Positions 1 through 9,200 of a DNA stretch of 64,000 nucleotides are shown here, in pieces. This DNA comes from an uncultured Bacteroidales bacterium (GTDB taxonomy: Bacteria > Bacteroidota > Bacteroidia > Bacteroidales > UBA932). The stretch spans positions 91,814 through 155,813 of the forward strand of contig ONKE01000013.1 of NCBI GenBank assembly GCA_900318355.1, in the 5' to 3' direction. Under the pieces are notes generated by a model. It saw nothing but the letters and a program-made list of their open reading frames with translations. It made no database searches and was not told the DNA's origin. The position numbers were made by a program, and so were the translations under genes. Each line of letters opens with the position of its first letter. The stretch's first letter is position 1.

Positions 1-1
1 A

Positions 2-562
2 ATTCCGTCTGTGGCCACCCTGGAGGCGTGCGAGCACTACCAGAAACAGACCTACCGCAACCGCTGCCGCATCATGACGGCCGGCGGAGTGGAGAACCTT
101 CAGTTCCCTGTGGTCCACGACGACGGCCTTTGGACCGCTCCTATAACCACGGTGAAGGTGGATTATTCCACGCCGTGGGTCGTGCGCCACGAACGGGCGA
201 TCGCCACTGCCTACGAGAGTTCGCCTTTTTTCATCCACTACAAAGACGCCATCTTTGAAATACTTGAGAGTGAATTGCCTACGCTCTGGGAGCTGGACCA
301 TGCCCTGATAGTCAGGCTGACGGAGCTGATGGGCCTTCCGCTGGAATTCAGGAGCACGACGGAATATCGTGCCGAAGCCCCGGACGACTTCCGCGGCATC
401 CACCCCAAGCATCCCGGCGTGTTCCCGGCAAAGGAAGAGCCGTACTACCAGGTTTTCTCCGGCAAGTACGGCTTCCAGAAAGATCTTTCAATCCTCGACC
501 TTCTTTTCTGTGAAGGTCCGATGGCCTCAGACTATATTTTCAAAAACGCCATCCGAGGGTAA
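2..562 (+). CDS. WbqC-like family protein, 5' end missing
   Basis: The reading frame is open from the first complete codon of the window, so the true start lies upstream. The GTG at position 11 is internal. About 187 residues remain. The C-terminal part carries the conserved family ending (YGFQKDLSILDLLFCEGP), and an HYQKQTYRNR segment sits near the left edge. WbqC-like proteins are widespread in Bacteroidota, and some occur in O-antigen or polysaccharide loci. The biochemical activity is not established, so I give no reaction. The last 23 bases overlap the end of the convergent outer-membrane protein gene. The family assignment rests on the conserved C-terminal block and I am fairly sure of it. 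Confidence 0.85.
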   Translation: MPSVATLEACEHYQKQTYRNRCRIMTAGGVENLQFPVVHDDGLWTAPITTVKVDYSTPWVVRHERAIATAYESSPFFIHYKDAIFEILESELPTLWELDHALIVRLTELMGLPLEFRSTTEYRAEAPDDFRGIHPKHPGVFPAKEEPYYQVFSGKYGFQKDLSILDLLFCEGPMASDYIFKNAIRG

Positions 563-2183
563 GGATGATGTCCCACATCCGGGAGCGGCTCAGTATCTCG
601 GGAGAATCAATGCCGGCTCCGTAGGTCGGATAGGGATAGATGTATTCATCCGGGAAGAATGTCCCGCGGAGGGCCAGGTCGCAGAAGAAGGACCCGGTCG
701 AGTTGTAGCCGATACCTGCGCTCACGGCGTGGGTGAAGGCCTTGAGGGCTTCCTTGCTGGCGAGGACCTGGGTGCCGTCGTAGGAATACGGGTCCATGTA
801 GTTGCCGTTGGCGTCGTAGCGGGCGTATTCCGGAGAGGTCTTGAGGTTGTAGCCGGCCCTGAGCGAAACCAGCTGGCCCAGACGGGCTTCCGCGCCGATG
901 CGCAGATTGTGCTGGACGCCGGTGAAGGCCCTGCTGCGCTGGTTGGCATAGGTGAAGCTGCCTTCGCCGCCCCTCATCTCCTTGAAGCGCATGTCGCTGT
1001 AGTCTACGAGCTCGTAGTCGGCGCTCAGAAGGCCGAGCCCGGGGAGGGTGTAGGCCAGACCGAAGTTGGCGCGGAAGGGGGAGGTGAGCCTGTATTGATA
1101 GATGTTGGAGGACTCGGAACCGTCGGCGTGTTTCTTCATGCCGGTGAACCAGGCGTCGCCGTAGACGTTCCATTCTTCCTTGATGACGGTGGCGGTAGGC
1201 GTCTGGATGGCGGCACCGATGCGCAGACCCGGCACGGGGACTGCGATGACGCCGATCTTGGCGTAGAATCCGGAGGCGTCTATGACGCTCCACTGGGTCA
1301 TCTGCATCTCCTTGAAGGTGTAGGAGACGTTGTCGATCTCAATGGTCCTGCCGGCGGGGAATTCTTCCGAGAAAGACCAGGTCTGGTCGATGCGGGTGCT
1401 GACCATTCCCAGGTTGGCCCCGATGAAGAACATGTCGCTGAAGTTGAATCCGAGATTGAAGACGTAGTCGTGCTTGTGTCCCTTCCTGACGCGGTTGAAG
1501 CTCTGGGCAAGGTTGGCGCCAGTCACCACGGGATAGTTGCCCATGATGTCGCGTGTGTTTTCCTGGGCGATGCCGACGTAGTCGGTGCCGTTGCTGTTGA
1601 CGATGTAGTTGATGAAGCCGATCTGGGCGGGCCAGAGGCTTACGTCGCCAAGAGGGTCGCCGCCGAGGGCTTCGTCGCTAAGGCCGGAATCGTTGGCCAT
1701 CGCCGCCAGGTAGCCCATGTAGGAGGAGGTGTTGTTGACTCCGGAGGCCCTGAGGTCGCTGGTGTAGTAGTTTGTGGAATTGGCGATGAACCCCATCGTG
1801 TAGTTCTTCAGCCCGCTGCGGTTGCGCGTGGATACGTTGATGGTGAAACCGATGTTCGGCATCGTTGCGCGTGCCCAGGAGTTGCCGGTGGTCTTGCCTG
1901 CGTCGCCGGCTGCGGGAGCCGGATTATAGTTGGAACTGATGCCGCTGATGCTGATTCCGGGCGAGAATGTGAACTGGCTGTAGTTGTTTACGGCCGAGCC
2001 GGCAGGGTTGATGCCGATGGAACCGAGGTCGCCGCCCAGGGCGGTGAAGGCGTTTCCCATGGCGACGCTGCGTGCTGTGCCGTAGTAGTTGGACTCGCTC
2101 AGCAGGAGTGCGTCGGTATAGTCCTGAGCCGCGGCGAGAACTGCCGCCGCGGCCAGGGAGAGTGACAATAGTATCTTTTTCAT
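540..2183 (-). CDS. FadL/OmpP1-like outer-membrane protein
   Basis: A 547-residue protein with a signal peptide (MKKILLSLSLAAAAVLAAAQ). The following block contains NYYGTARSVAMGNAFTALGG and SIGINPAG, typical of Bacteroidota outer-membrane barrels related to FadL/TodX (OmpP1). The rest has alternating hydrophobic patterns, and the C-terminus ends in an aromatic residue (TLGWRF), as barrels recognised by the BAM complex do. FadL proteins import hydrophobic compounds; the substrate here is unknown. An upstream TTG would add MEA, but the ATG at 2183 begins a proper signal peptide. It lies 31 bp downstream of the Ser-rich lipoprotein gene on the same strand, so the two may be co-transcribed. Its end overlaps the WbqC-like gene tail to tail. 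Confidence 0.85.
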   Translation of the reverse strand: MKKILLSLSLAAAAVLAAAQDYTDALLLSESNYYGTARSVAMGNAFTALGGDLGSIGINPAGSAVNNYSQFTFSPGISISGISSNYNPAPAAGDAGKTTGNSWARATMPNIGFTINVSTRNRSGLKNYTMGFIANSTNYYTSDLRASGVNNTSSYMGYLAAMANDSGLSDEALGGDPLGDVSLWPAQIGFINYIVNSNGTDYVGIAQENTRDIMGNYPVVTGANLAQSFNRVRKGHKHDYVFNLGFNFSDMFFIGANLGMVSTRIDQTWSFSEEFPAGRTIEIDNVSYTFKEMQMTQWSVIDASGFYAKIGVIAVPVPGLRIGAAIQTPTATVIKEEWNVYGDAWFTGMKKHADGSESSNIYQYRLTSPFRANFGLAYTLPGLGLLSADYELVDYSDMRFKEMRGGEGSFTYANQRSRAFTGVQHNLRIGAEARLGQLVSLRAGYNLKTSPEYARYDANGNYMDPYSYDGTQVLASKEALKAFTHAVSAGIGYNSTGSFFCDLALRGTFFPDEYIYPYPTYGAGIDSPEILSRSRMWDIILTLGWRF

Positions 2184-2214
2184 GGCTTCCAAACTCTTAA
2201 ATGGGGAAGGTTAT

Positions 2215-3783
2215 CTACCTGCGCCGGCCACCGCCGCCGGAATAGCCGCCGCTGCTGTGGGAGCTGCCGCCGGAATAGCCGCCGCTGCTGTGGGAGCTGC
2301 CGCCGGAGTAGCCGCCGCTGCTTCTGGAGTAGCTGCTGCCGGAAGAGTAGCTGCTGCCGCGGGAATAGCTGGAGGAACTGCTGCCGGAAGACCGATAGCT
2401 GGAGCTGCTGCCGGAGGAGCGGTAGCTCGAACTGCTGCCGGAAGAACGGGAGCTGGAGGTGCTGGGACGGTAGTTGGAGGTGCCGTTGCGGCCGACGTAA
2501 TTGCTGCTGCCGGATGAACGGTAGCCGGAAGAACTGCCGGAGGAACGGTAGCTTGAGCCGCTGCCATAGGAGCTGCGGGCAGATGAGCCGCTGCCGTAAG
2601 AACTGCGTGCCGAGGAACCGGAGGAGCTTCTTGCTGCTGAACCGCTTCCGTAAGAGCTGCGGGCTGACGAACTGCTGCCATAAGAACTGCGGGCAGACGA
2701 ACCGGAGGCGCTTCTTGCTGCGGAACCGCTGCCATATGAACTGCGTGCCGAAGAACCGGAGGCGCTTCTTGCCACGGAGCCGCTGCCGTAGGAACTGCGG
2801 GCGGAGCTGCCGGCGGAAGAACGTGCAACTGAACCGCTTGCGGAACGGGCGGAGACACCTGCGGCAGACCGCGAGGAGACGCCGGAGGCGGAACGGGCGA
2901 CGGAGCCGGAGCTGGAAACGCGCCTGGTCAGGGTTGCGGACGAACGGGCCGAGGACACTCTGGCTGCAGAGCCTACCGAGCTGACGGAACGAGCCGTGCG
3001 GTCGGTTTCGCTTATGCTGCGCAGGCGGCCGGAAGTCTGGGCTGCGGATGCGATGTGGCTGCCGCGGGTGATGGTGCCGCCCTCACGGCGCAGGCCGGAC
3101 GAGGACGCTCCGAGATGGTTGCCGTAGCCGCCGTAGCCGACGCCGCGGGATGCCCAGTTGTGGTGACGTCCGTACCATCCGTCATAGTAGTGGTGGTGAT
3201 GGCCGTACCAGCCTCCATAATAATAAGGACGGTGCCAGTAGTGGCCGTACCAGCCCCCGTAGTACCAGGGGTCATAGTAGTAGTGGTGCCAGCCCCAGCT
3301 CCAGTACGGATCGTACCAGCTGTTGTAGTACCAGGGATCCCAGTACCAGCTGTGATAGTGCCAGGGACGGTACCAGCCGCCGTAATACCAGGGTGAGGCA
3401 CCCCAGTACCAGCTCGAATAATAAGGCCCCCAGGACCAGCCGAACCAGGGCGAATAGCCGAGGAACAGGTCGACGGCCGGAGTGTTGTCGTAGACCGTGA
3501 CGGTGGTGGCGTTGTCGCCGAAGGAGATGCGTGCGTTTTTACCCTCGGGGACGACGATGGTCTCGTCCTGCCCGCTTTGCAGGTAGACCTGCGAGCTCTG
3601 GGTTTCCTCTATGAGGGCATCCCGGTCGGCGTCGTCGGCCAGGGCGAGTTCCTGTGTCTGGGTTGAAGGTCTATAGTAAATACCGTCGTCGAAACGTGAC
3701 GACGACGTGGAGAGCTGCGCAGCGGAACCACACGCGGACAGTGCCAGCAGCGCCGTTAACAGGGGTGTGATGTGCTTTTTCAT
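2215..3783 (-). CDS. Lipoprotein with Trp/Tyr/His-rich and Ser/Arg/Gly-rich repeat regions
   Basis: A 522-residue protein that I cannot assign to a characterised family. It has a lipoprotein signal with lipobox LSAC (Cys18), then an ordinary N-terminal domain to about residue 105. Residues about 112-210 are an extreme aromatic stretch of Trp, Tyr, Gly and His with runs such as WYGHHHHYYDGWYGRHH. From about 240 onward the protein is low complexity, built from SARSSYGSGS-like units and ending in GGGGRRR. The tail is strongly basic and probably disordered. Similar aromatic-rich lipoproteins of unknown function occur in other Bacteroidales. The His cluster could bind metal and the Ser/Arg tail could bind cell wall or polyanions, but both ideas are inference. 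A good Shine-Dalgarno sequence lies just upstream. Confidence 0.8.
   Translation of the reverse strand: MKKHITPLLTALLALSACGSAAQLSTSSSRFDDGIYYRPSTQTQELALADDADRDALIEETQSSQVYLQSGQDETIVVPEGKNARISFGDNATTVTVYDNTPAVDLFLGYSPWFGWSWGPYYSSWYWGASPWYYGGWYRPWHYHSWYWDPWYYNSWYDPYWSWGWHHYYYDPWYYGGWYGHYWHRPYYYGGWYGHHHHYYDGWYGRHHNWASRGVGYGGYGNHLGASSSGLRREGGTITRGSHIASAAQTSGRLRSISETDRTARSVSSVGSAARVSSARSSATLTRRVSSSGSVARSASGVSSRSAAGVSARSASGSVARSSAGSSARSSYGSGSVARSASGSSARSSYGSGSAARSASGSSARSSYGSSSSARSSYGSGSAARSSSGSSARSSYGSGSSARSSYGSGSSYRSSGSSSGYRSSGSSNYVGRNGTSNYRPSTSSSRSSGSSSSYRSSGSSSSYRSSGSSSSSYSRGSSYSSGSSYSRSSGGYSGGSSHSSGGYSGGSSHSSGGYSGGGGRRR
2237..2302 (-). repeat. Perfect 33-bp tandem repeat (2 copies)
   Basis: Two identical 33-bp units (2237-2269 and 2270-2302), with a third partial degenerate copy from 2303. 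They encode Gly/Ser/Tyr/His units (GYSGGSSHSSG) at the C-terminal end of the Ser-rich lipoprotein. The exact identity suggests recent slippage, so copy number may vary between strains. Confidence 0.85.
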
Positions 3784-3790
3784 GGTCGTA

Positions 3791-3796
3791 TCTCCT
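3791..3796 (-). promoter_or_regulatory. Shine-Dalgarno sequence of the aromatic-rich lipoprotein
   Basis: On the minus strand AGGAGA stands 7 bases before the ATG at 3783. Most genes in this window have no such sequence, as is usual for Bacteroidota, so this may mark strong translation. Confidence 0.6.
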
Positions 3797-3816
3797 ATAT
3801 ATATCGATAAAATTCG

Positions 3817-3824
3817 TATCTTTG
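3817..3824 (+). promoter_or_regulatory. Promoter -7 box for proS
   Basis: TATCTTTG matches the Bacteroidota sigma-ABfr -7 consensus TAnnTTTG. The predicted transcript start would leave a leader of roughly 75-80 bases before proS. No convincing -33 TTTG is visible. Confidence 0.5.
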
Positions 3825-3907
3825 TCGAAGGTTATGGCAACTATCATACCATTTCCCCGGTACAAGGATAACAAATAATCCCGAAAAAAGCAAAAAAAAC
3901 AGCTGAC

Positions 3908-5386
3908 ATGGCAGATAGAATCACGAAACGTTCCGAAAATTACTCCCAATGGTACAACGACCTGGTGGTGAAAGCCGACCTCGCAGAACAGTCCGCAGTG
4001 CGCGGTTGCATGGTCATAAAGCCTTATGGCTATGCCATTTGGGAAAAGATGCAGCGGATCCTGGACGATAAATTCAAGGCTACCGGCGTGCAAAACGCCT
4101 ATTTCCCCCTCTTCATTCCCAAATCTTTCTTCAGCCGCGAGGCCGAGCATGTGGCCGGATTCGCGAAAGAGTGCGCCGTCGTGACGCATCACCGCCTGAT
4201 GAACGACCCCTCCGGCAATGGCGTCGTCGTCGACCCTTCCGCCCGTCTGGAAGAGGAACTCATCGTCCGCCCCACCTCCGAAACCATTATCTGGAACACC
4301 TATAAAAACTGGATAACCTCCTGGCGCGACCTTCCCATCCTGTGCAACCAGTGGTGCAACGTCGTCCGCTGGGAAATGCGCACCCGCCTGTTCCTCCGCA
4401 CCGCCGAGTTCCTCTGGCAGGAGGGCCACACGGCCCATGCCACCCGCGAGGAAGCCGAGGCCGAGGCCAAGCAGATGGTCGAAGTCTATGCCGATTTCGC
4501 CCGCCGCACCATGGCCCTGCCGGTAATCATCGGCCACAAGAGCCCCAACGAGCGTTTCGCCGGCGCCCTCGACACCCTCACCATCGAAGCGATGATGCAG
4601 GACGGCAAGGCCCTTCAGGCAGGTACGTCCCATTTCCTGGGCCAGAACTTCGCCAAGTCCTTCGACGTCCAGTTTACCAACAAGGAAGGCAAGCTGGAAT
4701 ATGTCTGGGCCACATCCTGGGGCGTATCCACCCGTCTTATGGGCGCTCTCATCATGGCCCACGGCGACGACAACGGCCTTGTCCTCCCTCCGGCCCTTGC
4801 GCCTATCCAGATAGTGATGGTCCCCATCTACCGCAAGCCCGAAGAGCAGGCTGCCGTCCTCGACAAGATGCAGGAAGTCAAGCGTGAGCTCGAGGCCCTC
4901 GGCCACAGCGTCCGCATCGACGACCGCGACACCTTACGCCCCGGCTTCAAGTTCGCCGAATGGGAGCTCAAGGGCGTGCCCGTGCGTCTTGCCATGGGGC
5001 CCCGCGACCTGGAAAACGGCACGGTGGAAGTCGCCCGCCGCGACACTCTCACCAAGGAAACCATGGCCCTTGAGGGCATAGGAGCCCATATCCACAGCCT
5101 CCTCGAGGACATCCAGCAGAATATCTACCAGAAGGCTTTCGACTTCCGCGCCGCCAATGTCGAGACTTGCGACAGCTGGGACGAATTCAAGGAGAAGATC
5201 CAGACAGGCAAGTTCCTACTCTGCCACTGGGACGGCACCGTCGAGACCGAGCAGGCCATAAAGGACGAAACAAAGGCCACAATCCGCTGCATCCCCGTCG
5301 ACAGTTTCGTCTGCGAGGAAGAAGGCGTCGACATCTATTCCGGCAAGCCTTCAAAGCAGCGCGTCGTATTTGCAATATCTTATTAA
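3908..5386 (+). CDS. proS: Prolyl-tRNA synthetase (eukaryote/archaea-like type)
   Basis: Attaches proline to tRNA-Pro in the cytoplasm. The 492-residue length and absence of the bacterial editing insertion place it in the short eukaryote/archaea-like class, the usual form in Bacteroidetes. Class II motifs are visible: PTSE at 122-125, the motif 2 block [19 protein letters not shown] around 159-177, and a motif 3-like [23 protein letters not shown] anticodon-binding domain follows ([10 protein letters not shown] onward), then the extra C-terminal domain ending in Tyr (VFAISY), typical of this class. The DUF3078 gene follows after 15 bp. The assignment is secure. Confidence 0.98.
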   Translation: MADRITKRSENYSQWYNDLVVKADLAEQSAVRGCMVIKPYGYAIWEKMQRILDDKFKATGVQNAYFPLFIPKSFFSREAEHVAGFAKECAVVTHHRLMNDPSGNGVVVDPSARLEEELIVRPTSETIIWNTYKNWITSWRDLPILCNQWCNVVRWEMRTRLFLRTAEFLWQEGHTAHATREEAEAEAKQMVEVYADFARRTMALPVIIGHKSPNERFAGALDTLTIEAMMQDGKALQAGTSHFLGQNFAKSFDVQFTNKEGKLEYVWATSWGVSTRLMGALIMAHGDDNGLVLPPALAPIQIVMVPIYRKPEEQAAVLDKMQEVKRELEALGHSVRIDDRDTLRPGFKFAEWELKGVPVRLAMGPRDLENGTVEVARRDTLTKETMALEGIGAHIHSLLEDIQQNIYQKAFDFRAANVETCDSWDEFKEKIQTGKFLLCHWDGTVETEQAIKDETKATIRCIPVDSFVCEEEGVDIYSGKPSKQRVVFAISY

Positions 5387-5401
5387 TCAGAAATTCATAT
5401 T

Positions 5402-6445
5402 ATGAAAAGGATTCTCACTATCCTCGCCATCCTGACCTGCGCAACCCTCCGTGCACAGGATGTGACAGATGCCCAGCAGGCCGCCGCCGCTGCGGCCCAG
5501 GCCATCTCCGAAGCTCCGAAGGAAGAAGTCGCCGCTCCGAAGCCGGTATATTGGACCAAAAGCCTCATGACCAACATCAACTTTGGTCAGACAGCCCTTT
5601 GGAACTGGGCTGCAGGCGGTTACAACAACTACACCCTGGCCGGCTACATCGACGCCAACGCCAACTACGCCAAGGACAAAATGGTGTGGAACAACCGTCT
5701 TCAGCTCGACTACGGCTTCCTCTATTCCCAGGACAAGCCTATCCTCCAGAAAAACAAGGACCGCATCTACCTCGAATCCAAATGGGGCTACGATACGCCC
5801 ATCAAGCATTTGAAGTACTCGGCTTCCTTCGACTTCAAGACCCAGTTCGACACCAACTGGGACTACAAGACTCCGGCCAGCGACGGTAGCACCGAGCCTA
5901 CGCGTGAAGACTGGCTGGCCGCAAGGTCGCTCAAGTCCGCCCTCCTCTCGCCGGCCTACATGAATCTCGGTCTTGGTGTGCTGTGGACACCGAAGCCCTG
6001 GCTCAGCGTCAACTTCGCTCCCGTTACCGGCGGTCTCGTGGTGGTTGAAGATCCCCGCCTGCGCAAGACCTACGGCATGGAACTCTTCGACGCCACCATC
6101 ACCGACCCCGTCGGCAGCGACTACCGCCCCGTCCGTTTCGAATTCGGTGCCCAGCTCAAGATCGACGCCGGCTTCCAGATCAACGACAACTTCAGCTACA
6201 CCACACAGCTGGCCCTCTTCTACAACTATCTGACCCCGAAGGTCGAGCCCCGTATCAACTGGGACAACAAGGTGTTCTGGAAACTGGCCAAATTCTTTGC
6301 GCTCACCCTTTCCACCAACCTCATCTACGACCCTCTCGTCAAGATCGACATCAATAAGGACGGCGTCGTCGAGGAAAAAGGCGTCCAGTTCAAGGAGTTC
6401 CTCGAGTTCGGTTTCTCCTGGACCATCGCCACGAAGGCCAAATAA
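5402..6445 (+). CDS. DUF3078 domain-containing outer-membrane protein
   Basis: A 347-residue protein with a signal peptide ending near TLRAQ, followed by an Ala/Gln/Glu-rich linker. The body is beta-rich with blocks seen in the DUF3078 family of Bacteroidota: TNINFGQTALWNWAAGG near residue 58, then NNRLQLDYGF. Repeated alternating strands (YTTQLALFYNYL, FFALTLSTNLIY) suggest a small outer-membrane barrel. Function is not known. It lies between proS and tilS with short spacers and is probably transcribed with them. Confidence 0.85.
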   Translation: MKRILTILAILTCATLRAQDVTDAQQAAAAAAQAISEAPKEEVAAPKPVYWTKSLMTNINFGQTALWNWAAGGYNNYTLAGYIDANANYAKDKMVWNNRLQLDYGFLYSQDKPILQKNKDRIYLESKWGYDTPIKHLKYSASFDFKTQFDTNWDYKTPASDGSTEPTREDWLAARSLKSALLSPAYMNLGLGVLWTPKPWLSVNFAPVTGGLVVVEDPRLRKTYGMELFDATITDPVGSDYRPVRFEFGAQLKIDAGFQINDNFSYTTQLALFYNYLTPKVEPRINWDNKVFWKLAKFFALTLSTNLIYDPLVKIDINKDGVVEEKGVQFKEFLEFGFSWTIATKAK

Positions 6446-6459
6446 TTTTTGTCGCACCC

Positions 6460-7839
6460 ATGCAGGGGCGCTTTCAGAAGATTTTGGACGGACTGCTCGC
6501 GGACTATCCGGGAGCGGTCCTTCTTGCCGTTAGCGGCGGGGCCGACTCAATGTGCATGGCCGAGCTGTTCCTCCGCAGCGGCCGTCCTTTTGCGTTGGCC
6601 CACTGCAATTTCCGCCTGCGTGGCGAAGAGAGCGACGGCGACGAAGCCTTCGTCCGGGAGTGGTGCGCGTCCAATGGCGTGAAACTCCATGCTGCCGCCT
6701 TCGATACGCGCAGCGTCGCCGCCCGGACCGGCGAGAGCATAGAAATGGCCGCGAGGCGTCTGCGCTACGAGTGGTTCGACACTCTCGGATATGATGTCGT
6801 GGCCGTCGCCCATAACGCAAATGACAACGCCGAGACTTTGATGCTCAATTTGTTAAGGGGTACCGGGCTGCGCGGGCTTTCCGGTATCAGGGCGTCCTCT
6901 CCTCTTCCCGTTCCTGGCTCGTCCAAACGCCTGATAAGGCCGCTTCTGACTTTTTCAAGGGATGAGATAACGGACTTTCTGACGAAAGCCGGCTCCCGGT
7001 GGCGGGAAGACCGCACGAACGCCGAAAACGACGCCCGGCGCAACCGCCTTCGCAATCTCGTATTCCCCGAGCTCCTTTCCCTCAATCCGTCGCTCTACAA
7101 GACTCTGGGCAAGGATATGGCCCGTTTCGCGGAGGCCGCCGACGTGCTGGACGATTACGTTTCGGAGTTCCGTTTCCTCGTCCGTGAGGGTGCGCCGACG
7201 GTGATCGATGTCCCCGGGCTGCTCTCCCAGCGGCACTGGAAGTATCTGTTGTTCCGTTTTCTGGAGCCATACGGCTTTTCCGGGGCCATGCTGGATGATA
7301 TTTCGGGACTCCTGTCTGACTACGGCTGCGGCCCGTTTGCCGGCAAAACGTTCTCCTCGGGGACCCATCGCCTGGCGACTGCCGCCGGTCGGCTGGAAAT
7401 CATGCCGCTCACGGCCGGGCCGGCCGTTGTCCCGACCGTGGTGATACGCGGCCCGGGAAAGTATTGCATCGGTCCGGAAACTATTGAAGTCGAGGTGTTT
7501 GACAAGCCGGATGGCTATGATGCCAAGCAGCCCGGAGGAGTTATTGCCGCCGACGCCCGGGCGCTTGCTTTTCCGCTTCTGGTGCGGCCCTGGCGTGAAG
7601 GCGACTGGATGGTTCCGCTTGGGATGCGCGGCCGCAAGAAACTGAGCGACCTCATGACCGGGATGAAATACAGCGTCCTTCAGAAAGAGGCTGCGCTTGT
7701 GGCGGTTGTGCCCGGATGGAACGCCCCGGATTCGGAAGGGGAGAGGGTCGCCGCACTGCTTTGCAGCCGCATCGATACGCGCCTTTCGGTTGGCGCGAAG
7801 ACAACCCGCATCGTAAGGATGAGGTTTACTGAGAAATAA
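6460..7839 (+). CDS. tilS: tRNA(Ile)-lysidine synthase
   Basis: Converts C34 of the tRNA-Ile(CAU) anticodon to lysidine using ATP and lysine, so that the tRNA reads AUA. The N-terminal PP-loop motif SGGADS is at residues 25-30, followed by family blocks HCNFRLRGEESDGDE and VAHNANDNAETLMLNLLRG. The C-terminal third carries the TilS C-terminal domain (LLVRPWREGDWMVPLGM, then GRKKLSDL). At 459 residues it has the full-length architecture. It starts 14 bp after the DUF3078 gene, with an ATG in the block that begins the conserved N-terminus. Confidence 0.97.
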   Translation: MQGRFQKILDGLLADYPGAVLLAVSGGADSMCMAELFLRSGRPFALAHCNFRLRGEESDGDEAFVREWCASNGVKLHAAAFDTRSVAARTGESIEMAARRLRYEWFDTLGYDVVAVAHNANDNAETLMLNLLRGTGLRGLSGIRASSPLPVPGSSKRLIRPLLTFSRDEITDFLTKAGSRWREDRTNAENDARRNRLRNLVFPELLSLNPSLYKTLGKDMARFAEAADVLDDYVSEFRFLVREGAPTVIDVPGLLSQRHWKYLLFRFLEPYGFSGAMLDDISGLLSDYGCGPFAGKTFSSGTHRLATAAGRLEIMPLTAGPAVVPTVVIRGPGKYCIGPETIEVEVFDKPDGYDAKQPGGVIAADARALAFPLLVRPWREGDWMVPLGMRGRKKLSDLMTGMKYSVLQKEAALVAVVPGWNAPDSEGERVAALLCSRIDTRLSVGAKTTRIVRMRFTEK

Positions 7840-7843
7840 TTGC

Positions 7844-7851
7844 TATTTTTG
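7844..7851 (+). promoter_or_regulatory. Promoter -7 box for the aminotransferase
   Basis: TATTTTTG fits TAnnTTTG and lies only 14 bases before the ATG at 7866, predicting a very short leader of roughly 10 bases. A TTTAC sequence 19 bases upstream is a weak -33 candidate. Confidence 0.5.
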
Positions 7852-7865
7852 GAAAAATAATCCAT

Positions 7866-9104
7866 ATGCCGACATTTTCGCAACGCGGTCTCCAGATGCC
7901 GTTTTCTCCGATTCGCAAGCTTTCGCCCCTGGCGGTGGAAGCCGAAAAGCGCGGGGTCAAGATCTACCATCTCAACATCGGCCAGCCCGACCTGCCCACT
8001 CCGAAGAAGGCCCTTGACGCCATCCGGAACATAGACCGTACCATCCTCGAATACAGCCCCAGCCAGGGTTTCCGCAGCCTGCGCGAGCGCCTCGCCGGCT
8101 ACTACAAGCGTTTCGGCATCAGCCTTTCGCCGGACGAGATAATCATTACGAGCGGCGGCTCGGAGGCTGTCCTTTTCGCCTTCCTGGCCTGCCTTAATCC
8201 CGGCGACGAAATCGTCGTCCCCGAGCCGGCATATGCCAACTATATGGCCTTCGCGGTATCGACCGGCGCCGTCATCCGCACGGTGACTTCCCGCATCGAA
8301 GACGGTTTCGCCCTCCCTCCGATCGAGGACATCGAGGCCCAGATAGGCCCGAAGACCAAGGCCCTGCTGATCTGCAATCCCAATAACCCCACGGGCTACA
8401 TCTACACCCCCGAGGAGATGGAAAAGATACGCCGGATAGTCCTTAAGCACGACCTCTACCTTTTCTCCGACGAGGTGTACCGTGAGTTCGACTTCTCCGG
8501 CCAGCCCTACGTTTCCGTGCTCCATCTGGAAGGCCTGCGCCACAATGCGGTGCTCATCGATTCAGTGTCGAAGCGCTACTCCGAGTGCGGCATACGTATC
8601 GGGGCGATCGTGACGCGCAACCGCCAGCTGCGCGAAGTCATCATGAAGCTTTGCCAGGCCAGGCTCAGCCCGCCCCTTATCGGACAGATTGCCGCCGAAG
8701 CCTCGATAGACGGCACCGAGGAATATTCAGAGGCCGTTTTCAAGGAATACAAGGCCCGCCGCGATTTCTTCATGAAAGAGCTCAACAGCATCCCGGGCGT
8801 CTATTCTCCTGTGCCTCAGGGCGCGTTCTATACGGTTGCGTCCTTGCCCGTTGCCGATGCCGAAGACTTCTGCCGATGGTGCCTCTCCGAGTTTGCCTAT
8901 GCCGACGGAGGAGTGACCGGATGCGGCAAGGACGGCAAACCATATGTGGCCGAGACGGTTATGATGGCTCCGGCCTCCGGATTCTATTCCACCGAAGGCA
9001 TCGGACGCAACCAGGTCCGCCTCGCCTACGTGCTCAACCGCGACGACCTCGGCCGGGCCCTGACCGTCCTCCGTGCCGCCCTGGAGGCATACAACAGCCG
9101 CTAG
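7866..9104 (+). CDS. PLP-dependent class I/II aminotransferase
   Basis: A fold-type I aminotransferase of 412 residues. Visible marks are the substrate-loop block LNIGQPDLPTP, the cofactor-binding block TSGGSEAV, NPNNPTGYIYTPEE, SDEVYREFDF, and the Schiff-base lysine in SVSKRYSECGIRIG (Lys236). The sequence resembles the aspartate/aromatic aminotransferase-like proteins common in Bacteroides, often annotated aspC. The amino acid used cannot be read from the sequence. It has its own -7 box just downstream of tilS and precedes the OmpA gene. Confidence 0.9.
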   Translation: MPTFSQRGLQMPFSPIRKLSPLAVEAEKRGVKIYHLNIGQPDLPTPKKALDAIRNIDRTILEYSPSQGFRSLRERLAGYYKRFGISLSPDEIIITSGGSEAVLFAFLACLNPGDEIVVPEPAYANYMAFAVSTGAVIRTVTSRIEDGFALPPIEDIEAQIGPKTKALLICNPNNPTGYIYTPEEMEKIRRIVLKHDLYLFSDEVYREFDFSGQPYVSVLHLEGLRHNAVLIDSVSKRYSECGIRIGAIVTRNRQLREVIMKLCQARLSPPLIGQIAAEASIDGTEEYSEAVFKEYKARRDFFMKELNSIPGVYSPVPQGAFYTVASLPVADAEDFCRWCLSEFAYADGGVTGCGKDGKPYVAETVMMAPASGFYSTEGIGRNQVRLAYVLNRDDLGRALTVLRAALEAYNSR

Positions 9105-9123
9105 GAACGGCTAATTCAGTATA

Positions 9124-9141
9124 AATACTTAAATAAGTATT
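9124..9141. promoter_or_regulatory. AT-rich palindrome upstream of the OmpA promoter
   Basis: Perfect 7-bp arms (AATACTT at 9124-9130 and AAGTATT at 9135-9141) separated by four bases. No T-run follows, so it is not a standard terminator. Its place just upstream of the -7 box at 9154 would suit a protein-binding site, which is inference. Confidence 0.35.
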
Positions 9142-9153
9142 GCGAAGTTTTCG

Positions 9154-9161
9154 TATATTTG
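9154..9161 (+). promoter_or_regulatory. Promoter -7 box for the OmpA-family gene
   Basis: TATATTTG fits TAnnTTTG and lies 40 bases before the ATG at 9201. Confidence 0.5.
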
Positions 9162-9200
9162 CGATGTTGTGAGTTGACAGATAATTCAATTTCAATAGCT

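Noticed and set aside
2215-2900. Possible CRISPR array
   Set aside because: The repeats are coding, adjacent without unique spacers, and irregular in length.
2182-2984. Ala-rich and Arg-rich frames opposite the Ser-rich lipoprotein
   Set aside because: Their composition follows directly from the repeated codons of the real gene on the other strand.
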